A stretch of DNA of 64,000 bases from Certhia americana (lineage: Eukaryota; Chordata; Aves; Passeriformes; Certhiidae): contig CM031857.1 in the NCBI GenBank assembly GCA_018697195.1, forward strand, positions 55,718,747 to 55,782,746. Direction: 5' to 3'. Each line of letters begins with the position of its first letter. Within the stretch, counting starts at the first letter, position 1. Below the pieces are notes generated by a model. The model was not told where the DNA came from and did not search any database. It worked only from the letters and a program-made list of their open reading frames with translations. Of this stretch, positions 13,085 to 26,587 are shown one piece after another. A program made the position numbers and the translations under genes.

Positions 13085-15737
13085 CATCCCAAACACAGGG
13101 ATTGGTTCATTGACCTCAATGACATGAGATGCTATTTCATGCAAATTGAAGTGGTACTAGAGAAGAGGGCAGGGGATGCTTGGAATGAACTTCTTGGAGT
13201 CGACTTCTGGGGATTTCCTGTGTTCACAATCTGTTTTCTGCTTAATTTTTACTAGTACAGTTGGCCTGACATTCCTTTTATATTCTCCTGACAAGGTTCT
13301 CCCTCTCTGTTTGAGAAACTCAGTGGCTGCTGCCATACATTCAGCACCTTTCTGGTGGAAAAGTAGGGTAGGTTCTTTACTGACTTGGACACGCTCTAAG
13401 TCACTGAGCTTCCAGGAGTCGTGTCTTACTGCTAACAGACTGTAGAAAGAAGGATGAGAATCAAGCTCTGTATCCTGAAGGTTATTCAACAGCCTTACAC
13501 ATCTCCATGGAATATCTGCCTGGAAACCACCTCTGTTCCTGGGACAAGGCTGCTTCTGCTCCACTAGTTAATCACGGCCCAGACCATTTTCCAGTCCAGA
13601 GCTGATGACACTCTGCATGCCTGGAATGCCTGCAGGCACCAGGGTGCCAACTCCAGCCTAAGGCTCAGTGAATTTAGACTTTTTCTTGATGCTGCTCTTT
13701 ATTTTGCTGCCCAGAATTAGCAGCACTGCCCAAAGCAGCTCACACAGTGCAGCCAGGCTACACAGAGACATCATTCTTTCCTCTCCGGTGCTGTGCTTGG
13801 TCATGGGTGCAGCTCCTGGGATGGCAAGCCAGGCTCTTTGCCAGACTGCCATGCCTCCTGATGCCAGCTGGTCCTTGTGGAGATGGGGCATGCTGCTCTC
13901 CCTTACTTTCTTTTTCCATTCTGATTAGGCATCGCAATTCCAAATGTTGTGAAGGGAAAATCTCTAGTGGATGTAAACCAGAACCACCCAACTTACTGTC
14001 TCATGGATGGAATCCATAGCTTTACACCAGAAATCTACAATCTTACTTTGTGTATAAAAAATTTCTTGTCAAGGCTTTATATCTACTCCATTGCTCTGCT
14101 CTGCATAGAAACCCTTGGCATAATCTTTTCAGAGATAAATAAGCCTTCCCCTGAAAGCTAAATTATGCCATTTTTTTTTTTTTTTTGTATTTATGGATGT
14201 CATCCTGCTGTGTTCCCATGCCTGGATTCCAGACAGCCTGAACCTTTGTTTTCCATTTCCAGAAGTTCTGTAGGAGAGAAAGATGTCGGTGTAGGAGGGC
14301 CAGAGTGGCAGGCAGTCTGAGGCCACATTGGGTTACACACAAGCATGCCTGCTCTGGATGAGCAGCAGATAATGGACACCCCAGCTATTTCCTTGGCCAG
14401 ACATGTTTTTAGTCTAGGCTCCTCTCCTGCCCTGCAGAAGGATGGGAAAGGCGGATGTCAGAGGGCTCCAAGGGCACAAGAGCAGGACTCAGGCCTCAGT
14501 CACAGGGATGGAAACCTTCACCATGAAAGCCATCTGAGCATAGCTACACTCCTAAAAGCCACTCAATAAGAAGAGGTGCTGAGAGGCTTCATTGGTGAGA
14601 ATTCAATAAGGTGTGCCAACCTTATTTCATAGAGAGGGACTTTAGTAACAGATAGCTGTTAAGAGGCATGTCAGAGTCACAGGAAAATACAGTGCTGGGC
14701 TTTCTGGAAAAAGTTGGGGTCCTACTTTTGCAGTATGAATCACTTGGACACAAATATATGTGTAAATTCAAAAATTGGAATGAGGTGAACTCTAAGAATG
14801 AAAAAAAAGCCTTAATAAACACCATCTTGAGTTTTCTGGAGCAAAGTGCTGCTGCTATTGCTTCTGTGCTGCTGGAGAGATTAGCAGGGTATTTATTGCC
14901 TTTTGCATTCATTCTCTGGCTTCAGTGTCTGGGTGTGTAATGTCAAACCTGGGTAATTTCATTGTTCCATGTAAACCAGGCCAAAAGGAACGCAGCACAA
15001 TAACAGGCATAGCAGTTAAAAGTGGCTACATGCACTTAAGTGATTGTCTGGGAAATGGTAAGCTTTGCTCCCGCCAACTAGAGGAATTAGACCAAGACTC
15101 TATTTAAGCTGTAGAGAGGTTTGTAAGTTGTCCAGGTTTTTGGGTTTAGGGGCTGTGTTTTCCTCCCTTCCCTAATATTTATGGCTTGCTAGGAGCTAGA
15201 CAGCCACAAACTCACCGAAATGTTTTTCATCATCTTCCCATGAATAGAGAGTATTTGGCAAACAACAGGAGCAAATCCAGAAAGCTGGCTTACAGCTGCT
15301 ATCAGGCTAAGCTCCTGTTTACATCCCAGCTCAGTGGAACAGACCTTTCCCACTCTGAGCCAAACCAAGCCTTGTGTGCCAGAGCTGTGAGCAGCATGAG
15401 GTAGGAAGCGGCACTGACAGAAAGAGGCTCGGCTGGGCTGTGCTGTGCTGCCGGTGTGGGACAAGGTTGGGTTGTACCATTGCAGCTGCAAGGAATCTCA
15501 GGGGGAAAAGGGATGTTTCCCAACCTCCTCTGCAAACCTCAGGAGCGGATGTATTCCCTTCCTCCCCCATGGTGCTGTTTAACAAGCAAAGGAGCTGGGG
15601 CTTGTTTAGCTTCTCTTTCTGCCAGCTGCACTGTCTGGGGGTGCAAAGGTTTCCAGCAGCCAAGAAGCAGCGCTTCTCATGTCCCGGGAGAATGGACAGC
15701 CAAAATGAGCATGAGAAGATGCGACTCTCCCCCTGTG
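13085..15737. other. Unique non-coding sequence
   Basis: There is no supportable gene. Many overlapping open frames of 60-150 codons exist on both strands between 13150 and 15750, but none looks like a known protein and they overlap one another, as chance frames do in slightly GC-richer DNA. A 16-base poly-T tract lies at 14171-14186. Confidence 0.55.
14171..14186. repeat. Poly-T tract (16 T)
   Basis: An uninterrupted homopolymer. No flanking target duplication or polyadenylation signal links it to a retroposed sequence. Confidence 0.9.
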
Positions 15738-16253
15738 CTTGGCATGGGTGAGACTGCACCTCAAATTCTGTGTTCAGTTCTGGGCCCCTCACTAGGAAGA
15801 AGTCATTGAGGTGCTGGAGTGTGTCTAAAAGGCAACAGAGTTAGGAAAGGGTTTGGAGCATAAATCCTGTGAAGAGTGGCTGAGGGATCTGGAGTTGTTT
15901 AGCCTGAAGAAAAGGAGACTCAGGGTGGGACCTTATCACTGTCTACTACTGCCTGAAAGGTAAAGGATGGAGTCAGGTGGGGGATCGATCCGATCTCTTC
16001 CCAGGTAACAAGTGACATGATGAGAGGGAAAGACCTCAAGTTGCATCAGGGGAAGTTTAGCTTGGATAGTAGGAAAAAGTTCTTCACTGAAAGGATGGTC
16101 AAGCTGCTCAGGGAAGTGGTGGAATCACCTTCCCTGCAAGAGATCAAAAGGTGCGTGGATGTGGCCCTTGAGGACAGGGTTTAGTGATGAATGGTGGAGT
16201 TGAGTTAATAGTTGATATTGGAGGTGTTTTCTAACCATAATGATTCTGTGACT
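15738..16253 (+). mobile_element. CR1 LINE fragment, 3' part
   Basis: This is a 5'-truncated CR1 non-LTR retrotransposon. In order it shows the end of the reverse transcriptase region (GTTCAGTTCTGGGCCCCTCA at about 15773), TTTAGCCTGAAGAAAAGGAG near 15899, CCCAGGTAACAAGTGACATG near 15999, GTTCTTCACTGAAAGGATGG near 16079, and a tail ending in ATGATTCTGTGA near 16240-16251. That is the usual layout of avian CR1 3' ends. It is well preserved in outline but has no intact open frame, so it is a dead copy. The 5' break is a best estimate to within about 20 bases. Confidence 0.93.
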
Positions 16254-18873
16254 TTTTGTGTTTTATGGGACTTCCTTGGGGACTTGGTGTTTGGAGAGAA
16301 TCTACTCTTTCCTCCTGCTCCAACAGTCCCAAAGAGAAATGGTGCTTACCCATGAGTGGGAAGGAGGGGTCTTGTTGCTGGCCATGGCCTTCTGGTGTAT
16401 TCTGAGCAGAGGCATCAGCCATCTCTAAGGTTCTATTTCAGTGCATGATGTTACCAAAGGAAGGAATTGATTCTGCAGATGAAGTGCAATGCTATATTGA
16501 TCTTTTGGAGAACACGAATGACATTCAAAGAAGTAAACAGACCCACTGCTCCCACCTGCAAAGCTAATTTGCCAATATATCTACACATTTTTCTGAAAAC
16601 TATGTCGCCTATGTTGGATTCATCAGTGTGTGTTTCTGAAGTCCTTAAGAGTACAGCTACCTCATTTCCTGGTAATTAGGTAGTTGGAAGCACCAACTAA
16701 GCCTAAACAAACATCCTTTACTCTAACAAAGCAAGTTATTGTGTAGTCTTTCAGGACAGTTTTCTGTAGCATGCAATGACTCTAATGTCTATTAATTATT
16801 TCTAAATACTTTAAGCATTATCTGCCTTTGGGTAAATTCTTTCTCTACAGTGTAATCTAACCTGTGGGAGGGGAAAGAAAAAAAAACAACAATGATTTGC
16901 CATGTCACTCCCCAAATATAGCAGATTCTTGTTTTAATCATTATCACCCTCACCATCATACACCAGGATCCATGACCTGGAAAAGGTTAGCAGGATGGTT
17001 TCCTAGACTCCATCCCACATGTCGTTGACTCACTAGTTTTAAGAGCATGTGTGTGGGGGGCCCTTTTGACTTTCACTTCTCCTCCCATCTACTGCAAGAA
17101 TGGAGCATGCCTGTTTGCTCTTTGCCTTTACAACAATTTAGCCATTGTAAGTATCTCAAGACTTTTTTCATGAGGTAAAGAGTCTGGTGAGATTTTATTT
17201 TGTGAAGCTATTGAAAATGTCTCATAAATAGATAGCCAGGAAACCCAAACATACCTATTCATGTAGAACACTCAACTTTGTTTTACAGAAGAAACTTTTT
17301 TGTGTGTGTGAGCCTGTATGGTTTACTACTCTGTAGTGTCAAGCCCAGACCCAGAATTTTATGATCAAGTGTCGTCCATTAACTGAATTCTGACTCATCC
17401 CTGCTGAAATAGAGTGGCAGAAGAATAATTTTAAATAAAATAGTTTGGGAATATGCTTTTTCTTTGCTACTACTCCTTTTTTAGCAACCACAGACTTACA
17501 GGAGTTGTCATCCCTTTGTCAGGACAGAGTGATGGGAGAATGGAAGAACAAAGAAAACACGAAATCTACAAATTGGCTTCAGAAAAAGAATATAAAGTCT
17601 TCTCATGGTTACATAGGCAAGAAGAAACCAAATTTTATTTCTGTGTACCCAGCATGTTTATGTTCCTCAGATATAGCTCAGGCAGACCAGAATCAGCGTA
17701 GCAAATGTTCCCTGTCTGATTGCAGAGCAGAAAATCCATGCTTACTCCCTTCGATGTTTATCAGCACTTTTTTGCAGAGTGCTTCTGAGGCCAACATTTC
17801 AAAAAACAGAATAGAGTCTTTCAACCTCCTTAAGCCAAGAGGGCTTGCACCTTTTCATGAGAGTTTTCTCTTGAAACATTGCAGCCACAAGGTTTCCCTT
17901 ATGTGACCATAAAGCACCACGCATATCTGCCAGCACTCAATAAATTCAAATTAATAATAGGTCCTCAAAGAGCTACATACTGCTTCCAAGATACCTCAAC
18001 ATGTGGGCAGGAGAATGGTCTTCCCACAAATAATGAAGCATGCTCTTGCTTAATGGATGCTTATAAATAGATGCTGTTTTTTCTTATGAAAGACTGGATT
18101 TACAGCTTGATGTGTGCAACTGACAGGCAAGCTTATCCAGAAAAAAACCATTCCTGTGAAATTTTTACAGTGTATAGCAAGACTAGCAGTCACAAAGAAA
18201 AAATACTAATAGGCTTCATTCATATTTTGCCTTCTCTATCCAGTACCATTTGAGCAAGGAGCAAGGAGGACTGCGAAGACCTGAGTCAACTGTGATTCAT
18301 CCACTGTGTCCTGAGAAGGGATTCATCCCCAGCAGCAATCCACGTACATCATATGGGCACATGCTCCTGCCTGGGAAGGGCAGCCACACGGGTAATTGTC
18401 TTGTGGTTGCTCAGGGAATGACACATTCATTCATTGCCTCACCCGACTTGCCTCGCTCAGCCAATTCCCTTGCTAGTCCTTCCCTCTTTCCACCTCTCCT
18501 GAGGCTGTTTCACACCCCCTTCTCAGAGGGTTTTCTGCTGCCAGTCCTGGCAGGACTGACTGGAGGGTTACAGGAACCTTCCCAAGTCCATGGGTTTGGG
18601 CTAAGATGGGCTTGACTCTGCACAGGGTAGAAACAGATCCCGCTTCTACTTATCTGTCTTCAGACCTCCGTGCAGGAGATACCTAAGAAGATGTGATGTG
18701 AAGGAGTGTATTCCTGGCATCTTTACAGTCTCTAAGGATATTGTGTGAATTGTTTTATATGGATGAGCTTGGCTGGACCCATCCAGTGATGTCTATGTCC
18801 AAATGCAAAAGGACAAGTTAACAGTCCAGCCTAGGGCATGTGTCCCTCCCCACCATTCCAGCCAGTCCTGAGA

Positions 18874-18889
18874 TTTTTTTTTTTTTTTT
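18874..18889. repeat. Poly-T tract (16 T)
   Basis: A plain homopolymer followed by CGCTCAGTGC. No retroposon signature is seen beside it. Confidence 0.9.
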
Positions 18890-21800
18890 CGCTCAGTGCA
18901 ACAGCTTCCCCTTCACCGTGTGGTTGCTGTGGCAGGACAACACAGTCAGCTGTACTCCCATGTCACATTCTGAGGCTCAGGAGGTGGCAGCATGGTTCGG
19001 TGCACTCTGTGCCAGCTGTCACAGCACCACAGGGACAGCTATGGCATGTGGCAGTCTGACTCCAGTCTGACTCCCTGTCCAGCCACGCACTGATGGCACG
19101 TGAGGGGCATCACGCATCATTAGATGCACGTGAGCAGCAAAGCTTTGCTTCCAGAGAGAGAACCCCTCTGGAACAGTGCCAGGATCCTACCCTTGGCTTG
19201 TAGAAACAGACAAGCCAGAATGGACCTTACAGAAGGATGAAGTTGAGCAACTTGGCACCTACCTAAAGCGTAAAATACTGTGTAATGACCACCTGACAGG
19301 GAGCCAAAACAGGTGTAGACCCTGCTAAAGCATGCTTGCTGGGTTAGTGTACTTGCATGTTTCTCCACTCATGTTTCCAGTTGTGTCTCCTAGCCAAATC
19401 CCTGCTCATTGCTAGGATGTGACTCAGCAGAGGTGCTGCCATTAAAAGAAACTGAGTTAGAGGGGAGTCAGGACATGTTCGAAATGGTCCTTTGGTTTTG
19501 GTGACTGAGGGGGGCCCAGTGTGTGAGGTATCTCTTATTTATCTGTCCCACAGGCTAGACATCTAACAGGAGCTCTCTGAGGAAAATGGGAACAGGAAAT
19601 ATATCTTTTCCTCATGTTATCAAATTCCTATTGTCACAGAAGTCACTAAATCTTCTTTGGGAAAGGACAATGACACAGAGGAAATTGAAGAGACCTGATG
19701 AGAAAGTTGTGTGGGGCCAAGACTATCTATATCCATATGGCTGAAATGGAAGTCCATGGAGATAAATCTGATATAGTCCACCTGGCTTTGGTACTGCTAC
19801 CACTTAGCTACTGCAATATGGTGTTTGGGGTAGACTGCAGAACACATTAGATGAGATGCAAGTATAATTTGCTTTTGACACTCAGCTTTGGTCAGAAGGG
19901 ATATCAGGGCCTGAAAGAGCACTTGAACCTACCTAAGAATTTGCATGAGGCTGAGGAAACAGGAAAAACATGGGGAGAGCTGCTGCTTGCCATGGTTCTT
20001 GGGCTGGGAGTTAGAAACAGGTTGTGAGACAGCATTCATCTTCCAACTCTGTTCACAGGGAACCGTTCTGCCTCAATGCTGTAGTTTTTACTCCAACTCT
20101 GGTAGCTTCTCACCTCCTGTACTAACCTTAAACCTGGTTTTCCCAGGTCAAACCAGATATTTCCCCAGTCTACATGCAAGCCTGTTCAAATGGCAGCTCT
20201 TTGTCCTATAGGAATGGGATACAACTCATAATTACACATAGAATACTTAGAAAACTTCTCCAAATAAGAAAATCACCTGTCAGATCTGCATTTTCTAGAT
20301 CCCTTGGAGCAATAAGTAGAAACAACAACCACATCTGAAGGGTTTTTTACCTTTTTACCATCTCTGTACCCTCTCCTGAACTTCAACTCTTGTTAACCTC
20401 AGCAGTTCTCTGTGTGTGCTATGCAGATTAAGCAACTTCATGAAAAATCAAACAGGGCTATGACCCCAACAACAACATTCCCCAGGGCTACAAAACCACA
20501 TCACCAATTGCTAACCTTTCCCATTTGCCACTGTCCTGCACCAAGATGAGCTGAGATTCCAGCCCTGTGGTTCATCACATCAGAATATTTGTCTGCTTCT
20601 GGAAACAGGTCATGAACATCCATGTAACCCCTGACTGTGCTCTTTAGCTGTGACTGCAGTGTGACATGTTTCTCAAACTCAGTCTTAAAATCATCTGTAA
20701 GTGGGTGTCTGCTATCTAGATAATGTATAGATCCCCATAACCTTTTCCTTCAAAAATCTTTCCCTAACAGCTAATTTTTGCTGTAATTTAAGTACATTGT
20801 TTCTCATCCAACATTCAGTGGCCACAGAGAGCAATTTATTTCCCCATTTTGGCAGGAGTCATTTACCTGGTGACTGTCAAGGGACAGTTCCTATGTCTTC
20901 TTTTGCTTTTCCCCCATCTTCCAGTCTGTACAGGGGAATGACTTGACTTTCCAGATTGTAGAGAGGCAAATTTGTTATAATGTCTGTGGGATCCAGCAGC
21001 TTCTTGAAATCAGAAGCTGGTGAAATAGGAGCAAGAGGAGATACTCCCTTGGCAGTGCCAGCAGTGCACTGCAGGGCTGAGCAGACCATGCCCAGGGTAG
21101 GTCTGGGCTGTTTTAAGAAAAAGGATGTTTGTCAAACCTCAACTGGAGGAACACTCTGTCTATAGGGAGTGGCAAGGAAGAAGACAGAAAGCCCAGGCAT
21201 GAATCAAAAATGGACTGAAAGGCAAAGGCAAATTAAACTATCAAAGTGGGAGCGGTGTGAAGCTTTGCTGCGTACAGCCCTGGTAAAGAGGGAAAGCAGT
21301 GCATGTCAAGGCATGGAGGCAGCATCCATGTCACCTGCTGCTGTATGTCTACAACACAACTATTTACATCTGAGCTAATAATTTGGATCCCTGTTGAGTC
21401 AATGCAAAGGAATACACAGCGCACTTAAAATGTCTGCCTACAGATGAGAAGTCCACCTTTAGATGTGCTTATTATTCCTGCTGGTGCTGAGACACCCAGG
21501 TTGCTCAAATGTAGATGTCTTAATCAGCTCAAAGACATCTGACCCAGAGAGATTGCTTTTGGGTGAGAAAAATTTGACACCACTCTTAAAATGCTTCTGT
21601 CTGTTCCTTCCTGCTTCTTTATGGAAAAGGGGGATGTTTGTCCTGCACCTTTCCTCATTCCAATCTCTCCTAGTGTGGTTCTGTCATGTGGGACCAACCT
21701 TTTGATGGTTGCCTGAAAACATCCACCACAACAGTGAAATTTCTGGCCTGTGTTCCATGGGCACAGGTCCCCATGCATGCAGCGAGGAGCAAATGAGCAT

Positions 21801-22899
21801 GCTGCACCCTTGTGTCTCATCACCTCCTTCAAACATCCATACCCACTTTCTCTCAGGAAAACCTTAAGCTGAGTTGTGGCCATCTCTGCAAGCTGCAGGT
21901 GATGAAGGTCTGTGACAGCCAGTGTTGTAAAGTGATGGTGATATGAGTGATCTTGAGACCTCTTGTGTACTGTGATAACCCAGACTGTCACCACACTATC
22001 AAACTGCTTGTGGGGAGTCAGAACAAACTAGAGAGCTGTAAAAGAGGGATCTTCTAGGGGAGAGCAGGAAGGGACTAGAGAAACGAGCAGCAGGAGGACA
22101 GACAGGAAAGGATGAAAAGGCTACCGTAATAAGATGAACTGGATAGACTGGCCACCACCTCCAGCTCATGATCTTCCTCTAGAGATGCTTCACAGATGAC
22201 TTTAGAGACATCTTAGGCCACCTATCCTATTTCCATCCTGTAGGAGATGGGTTGCCAGCAAGCAGCATGTTTTTTAGTGCTTTGTCCAGGCCCATGTTTA
22301 TGGCTTATCCTCTGGGACTCACACCATCTTCCCCACAAGGCTCAGCTGGCAGTCTGGCAGCTTCTGGGCAATTAAGCTATAATTTTCCTTCGCTCCATTT
22401 TATGCTGTTACTTCAAGTTGCTCCTCTCACCCTGTCCTCGGCAACTCTCTCCTGACCTGGTGTTTTCTCTCTCTCCCGACTCCTCAGTTATTGTTGTCTC
22501 AATTTCTGCAAGCACTGGACACAGTTTAAAAACACGTCCTCAGAACCTTGGAGGTGTTTACTCCTTTCTGTTAAAAAGCAGACTTGTGGAGAGTGTGACG
22601 TATCACTCACACAGTTCAGAGGCAGGGCATTTCCCACATTATAAAAGAGTGGACCGCAGCCACAAAAAGTTAAAACATCGCTTTAAAACTCTGCTATTTG
22701 AGAGGGTGGATTGCTCATTGCTGCTAAAAAGTACAAAAACACAACATTACTCAAAAAAGCCAAAAATAAAATCCCTTGGCAATTTGTATGTTTCAAAATG
22801 CTGATTTTTTTTAAAACCCCTTTTTAGAGACAATCTCTGTTCCAAACTAAGATCCAGCAGTAAAAACAAAAGATAATGAAACAAAGACTGTGATGATTT

Positions 22900-22931
22900 A
22901 AAAAAAAAAAAAAAAAAAAGAGAGAGAGAGT
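22900..22931. repeat. A20 tract followed by (AG)n
   Basis: Twenty A are followed directly by about six AG units, giving a compound simple repeat. Upstream sequence carries no AATAAA at the distance expected of a retrocopy tail. Confidence 0.9.
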
Positions 22932-24872
22932 AAAGTTGTTGCAATAATGTACTTTTCCAGGAAAATTAACCATAACAACAGCGCTAGTGAATCACTGGGT
23001 AGCAGCTCCTGCTTATAAACATGATTTTGAAATCTTACAGTGTTGTTATTTCCACAGTAGTATTGGCAGTAGCTGTGTAAAGGTTTTCTGGCACAGAAAG
23101 AAATTTCTCCTAAAACCCCTGACTGGGACTTTTTTGAATGCTTCCTAGAGAATTACATTAAATGGATGTGAGTTATCTGCCTAAATTATTTACAAATCTT
23201 TAAAAGTCTTATTCCAGCTCCACCGTGTGCAAATATTTGTAAACTGTGAAGGTGTTCCAGGGAAATACAAAGTAAGTATCCTCCTTGTGTGGAGGGCAGA
23301 GGCCCATACCCATAACTCACCTCTCTATGAGTGAAGAAGGAAAACTTCTGACCTTTCAGTATCAAAGTGTGAAGACCAAGAGCTCATATTCAGCTTTTCC
23401 CCAAAAAAACTTCCTAAATCCCAGTTTTGTTAGACTTTATGGTCTTACACCTCAGAGTAATCTGAGTGATCTATTTTAACCCTGTCAGGGACCTGCCACC
23501 ACACTATGATGCCACCCAGGAAGATCCTACTCTTGTGGCCATTGGAGCAGAGACTATGACACTTGTTTGGTGGACGGGAATGCAGATTTGTCACAAATTA
23601 TGCCATCTGAACATAACATCTGACTACAATGCCAATCCAGTCTGGGCTAATGTCAGCTGCAGGGTGTTACCATCACAGTGTAGTAGCTTTCATGGAGGGA
23701 CTTGTGGTGCTCTGGGATCCCCCAGCTCAGTTTTGCCTACACACCCTGCCACAGCTGGTGATAGGCAACATTCCTGCAGGCAATTACAGTGGAAAAGATG
23801 GGATAAATGTGAAGGATTAACTGTTCTCACTCAGACTTTGACATGTTCCCTCTGGATCACAGCTTTTGGCACATCTGTGCTTCTAGTGAAAGTACTTTGT
23901 TAATGTGATATATCCATCATGGGCTGTGCCTGTGATCACACACACATAAACACAGACACACTCACTGGTTCAGGGTGAATTTTTCTATAAACAGCAGCAC
24001 TTTTCCAGTGTGGTCTCCATGCCACTGCAGTGGAATTCCTTGCCATTAGGCACTGGGTGAAGTATAATGTTACTGCTCCAGTGTCCCCCAGACACCAGTC
24101 CGTGTGCTCACAATGACTCAAACCTCGGTCAATCTTTTTAAATGTTCCTGAGCTGGACATTCTTCCCTACATAAAGAATTTTTTGCTCCAGTGTCTGCTA
24201 TGTCTCTGACACTAAAAGTACAAATGGTTCCTATCAGTCTAAGAATACAGGTGGTAGAAACCTTCAAGTTCTCAGCACTGAATTACTCCATTTGTTGTTT
24301 TCAACTTTTAAACTTTAATTTTTTGCAAAAGCAAAAATATGCTACTCTGAGCTGGACACACACATTAGTTCCTGGTCATTCAGATCCTTATTGTTGATAT
24401 TCCCTGGCTTAGTGACTTGGTTCAGTTCCACTGTTCTGAATCTGCCAGAGTGATACTAAACTGGAATGATTCCTATTTAGTGGAGTCAAGGAAAGAGAGC
24501 ACTCTTTCCCTCTCAGATCAGTAAGAAATTTTAAGATGGAAGTGGTCAAGTCTAGAAAACATCTTATCTTCTTAAAAATAGAAGCAGGCTGTGAAGGTGG
24601 TTTGGGTGCTGTGCTGGCCAGAGTGAGATGGAAAGAGATGGAAAATCTTCCAATAGCTCTTGATGTTCTTGGAAAAGGAGAGTCTTGGGGAACTGTGGAG
24701 CTGAGGACTCTTCTAGGGAAAATTATACTTCTTTCATAAAGAGAAAGTTCAGTCTTCTTCAGTCTGAAGTAGTTCAACCACTTCTTTTGGAATAGCATGC
24801 TTGCCCTGAAATTTGGCAGATTAGCTTTCTTCATCAACCAGCATCCAACTCTGGGGTCTACAGTGCAGAAAA

Positions 24873-25353
24873 GACATTGACCTGTTTGGAACAAGTCCAG
24901 AGGAGGGCCACCACAGGGATTTTAGGCGTGGGCCATGTCTCTATGGCTGAGAGAAATTGATTTGTTCAGCCTGGAAAAGAGAAAGCTTAAGGGAGACCTA
25001 ATTGGAGCCTTCTAGTACCTGAAGGCAGCCTACAAGAAAGGTAGAGAGAGACTTTTTAGAAGGGCTTGTAGAAACAGGACAGAGGGGAATGGATTCCAAC
25101 TGAAAGAGGGCAGGTTTAGATTAGATATTAAGAAAAAATTCTTTACTTTGAGATTGGTGAGACACTATCACAGGTTGCTGAGAGAAGCTGTGGATACCCC
25201 ATCCCTGGCACTGTTCAAGGCCAGGCTGGGTGGGCCTTTGGATGGAGCAACCTGGTCTAGTGCAAGGTGTCCCTTCCCATGTCAGGACGGTTGGAACTGA
25301 ATGATCTTTAACGTCCCTTCCAACCCAAACCATTCTATAATTATATGATTCTT
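24873..25353 (+). mobile_element. CR1 LINE fragment with complete 3' end
   Basis: This is the clearest CR1 in the window. It begins in the 3' third of the element (ACAAGTCCAGAGGAGGGCCA near 24890). It runs through GTTCAGCCTGGAAAAGAGAA near 24965, TAGATTAGATATTAAGAAAA near 25117 and GGATACCCCATCCCTGGCAC near 25192, then TTCCAACCCAAACCATTCTA near 25318. It ends in an ATTCTATAATTATATGATTCT-like microsatellite (last base near 25353). CR1 lacks a poly-A tail and ends in such octamer-type repeats, which is seen here. It is 5'-truncated and non-coding. Together with 15738-16253 it is the main evidence that the host is a bird. Confidence 0.96.
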
Positions 25354-25391
25354 TGAAATATTGAGTGGGTCACTGGCAAATATGTCTGGGA

Positions 25392-25431
25392 TTTCAAGGG
25401 GGAAATGTAGAGGGGGGTTTCAAGGGGGAAA
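25392..25431. repeat. 14-bp direct repeat, period 26
   Basis: TTTCAAGGGGGAAA occurs at 25392-25405 and 25418-25431. It starts about 40 bases after the end of the CR1 at 24873-25353, in unique flanking DNA. Confidence 0.75.
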
Positions 25432-26041
25432 CAAGAACCTGGAGATGTAAAAGCCCCATCAGGGACATCACCTTTACAAGACCTCTGTTCTGTGTCTGGC
25501 CAAACACAGAAGAGTCACAGCAAGAGTCATACAGGGGTGCAGGGGCCACATACAATGTCAAACAGGAGCAAAGAGAAAGTGAATGCTCAGCTATGTCACA
25601 TAAAGTAGATACGCCTGCTAGCAGCAAGGAGTGAGGATGAGGGATGGCCATCTCACTGCACTGAGGGCAAAGGGACCTACTAGATTAATTTAGATTATAG
25701 ATTGAGGTCTTGACAGCTAAAGATGAGTGAATTGAAACCTGCCTGTGAATGCCTACATGTATAAGAGAAAAGAGCAAAAGGATTATTTAACATTAATAAC
25801 AATATAATGAGATGCAGTGGTTGAAAGTGGCAGCTGGGCAAATTCAGACTAGAAGTAAGGTATGTCTTATAACAACAGAGATAATTAAACATTGGAAACT
25901 TTTATCCAGTATTGTGGTTTATTCTTCCATCACTGGCAATTTACAAATCAAGACTGGATTGGTTTTCAGACAGAAATGTTCTTTATTTTAATCAAGATTG
26001 AATGTGGGAAGTTCTGCTTGTGCCTGACAGCTTAGGCTGTC

Positions 26042-26082
26042 AGTTACTGAAAGGTAGAACAAGTTACTGAAAAGGTAGAACA
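26042..26082. repeat. Two-copy 20/21-bp tandem repeat
   Basis: AGTTACTGAAAGGTAGAACA at 26042-26061 is followed directly by a second copy at 26062-26082 that differs only by one extra A. It is a recent-looking slippage duplication. Confidence 0.9.
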
Positions 26083-26565
26083 GGTCTGGAGGATTAAGCA
26101 GAAGTAGCTCTTGCATTGCAGAGATACTCTTTTCCAATACATTTTTGGCATTGTGTCTTTGCCACGCCAGGAATCATCCCTATTGAATATCCTAGCATAT
26201 AGATCCAGACAAAATTCACTCATGACAGTCTCCTTTGTGTAGTAAGATTGCTGAAACCTGATATTGGCTTGAGCTTCAGTTTCTAATGGCAGTTTAAATT
26301 TCACAAACACCAGGTTAGGTTCACTTTAGGTGTTTAATGACTATCTCCTTATGAACATGCCCTGCAACCCATTTTCTTGCATAACAGAGGAAGATAATGG
26401 TGTCTGATGTTCCAGACTCAGCATCTTCTTTGCATTACAATGTTACAGGAAGAATCTAGGGGGACTTTCAGATGTATCCAGAACAGTTCTGTTTCTTATT
26501 TTAGTACTTTTCCACATCTCATTAAGAATATCAAAGAATTCTTAAGAACAAAGTCAGCATAATAA

Positions 26566-26587
26566 CCCCCCCCTCCCCCCTCCCCCC
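26566..26587. repeat. C-rich tract (C8 T C6 T C6)
   Basis: Twenty-two bases are all C except two T. The minus strand therefore has three long G runs in close succession and could fold into or contribute to a G-quadruplex. Confidence 0.85.

Larger units (their letters stand above)
16254..24872. other. Unique non-coding sequence, 8.6 kb
   Basis: No gene, RNA gene or dated repeat is recognised. The longest frames, at 17445-17906 (+), 21524-21994 (-), 23466-23903 (+) and 24409-24894 (-), are 145-161 codons and match nothing I know. Simple tracts sit at 18874-18889 and 22900-22931. Confidence 0.55.

Noticed and set aside
23466..23903. 145-codon open frame on the + strand, considered as an old retroviral or cellular exon
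   Set aside because: I could not match it to any retroviral or cellular protein. There are no LTRs or primer-binding site nearby, and the length is not exceptional for 64 kb.
24409..24894. 161-codon open frame on the minus strand
   Set aside because: No family resemblance, no splice or promoter context, and its start overlaps the edge of the CR1 at 24873.
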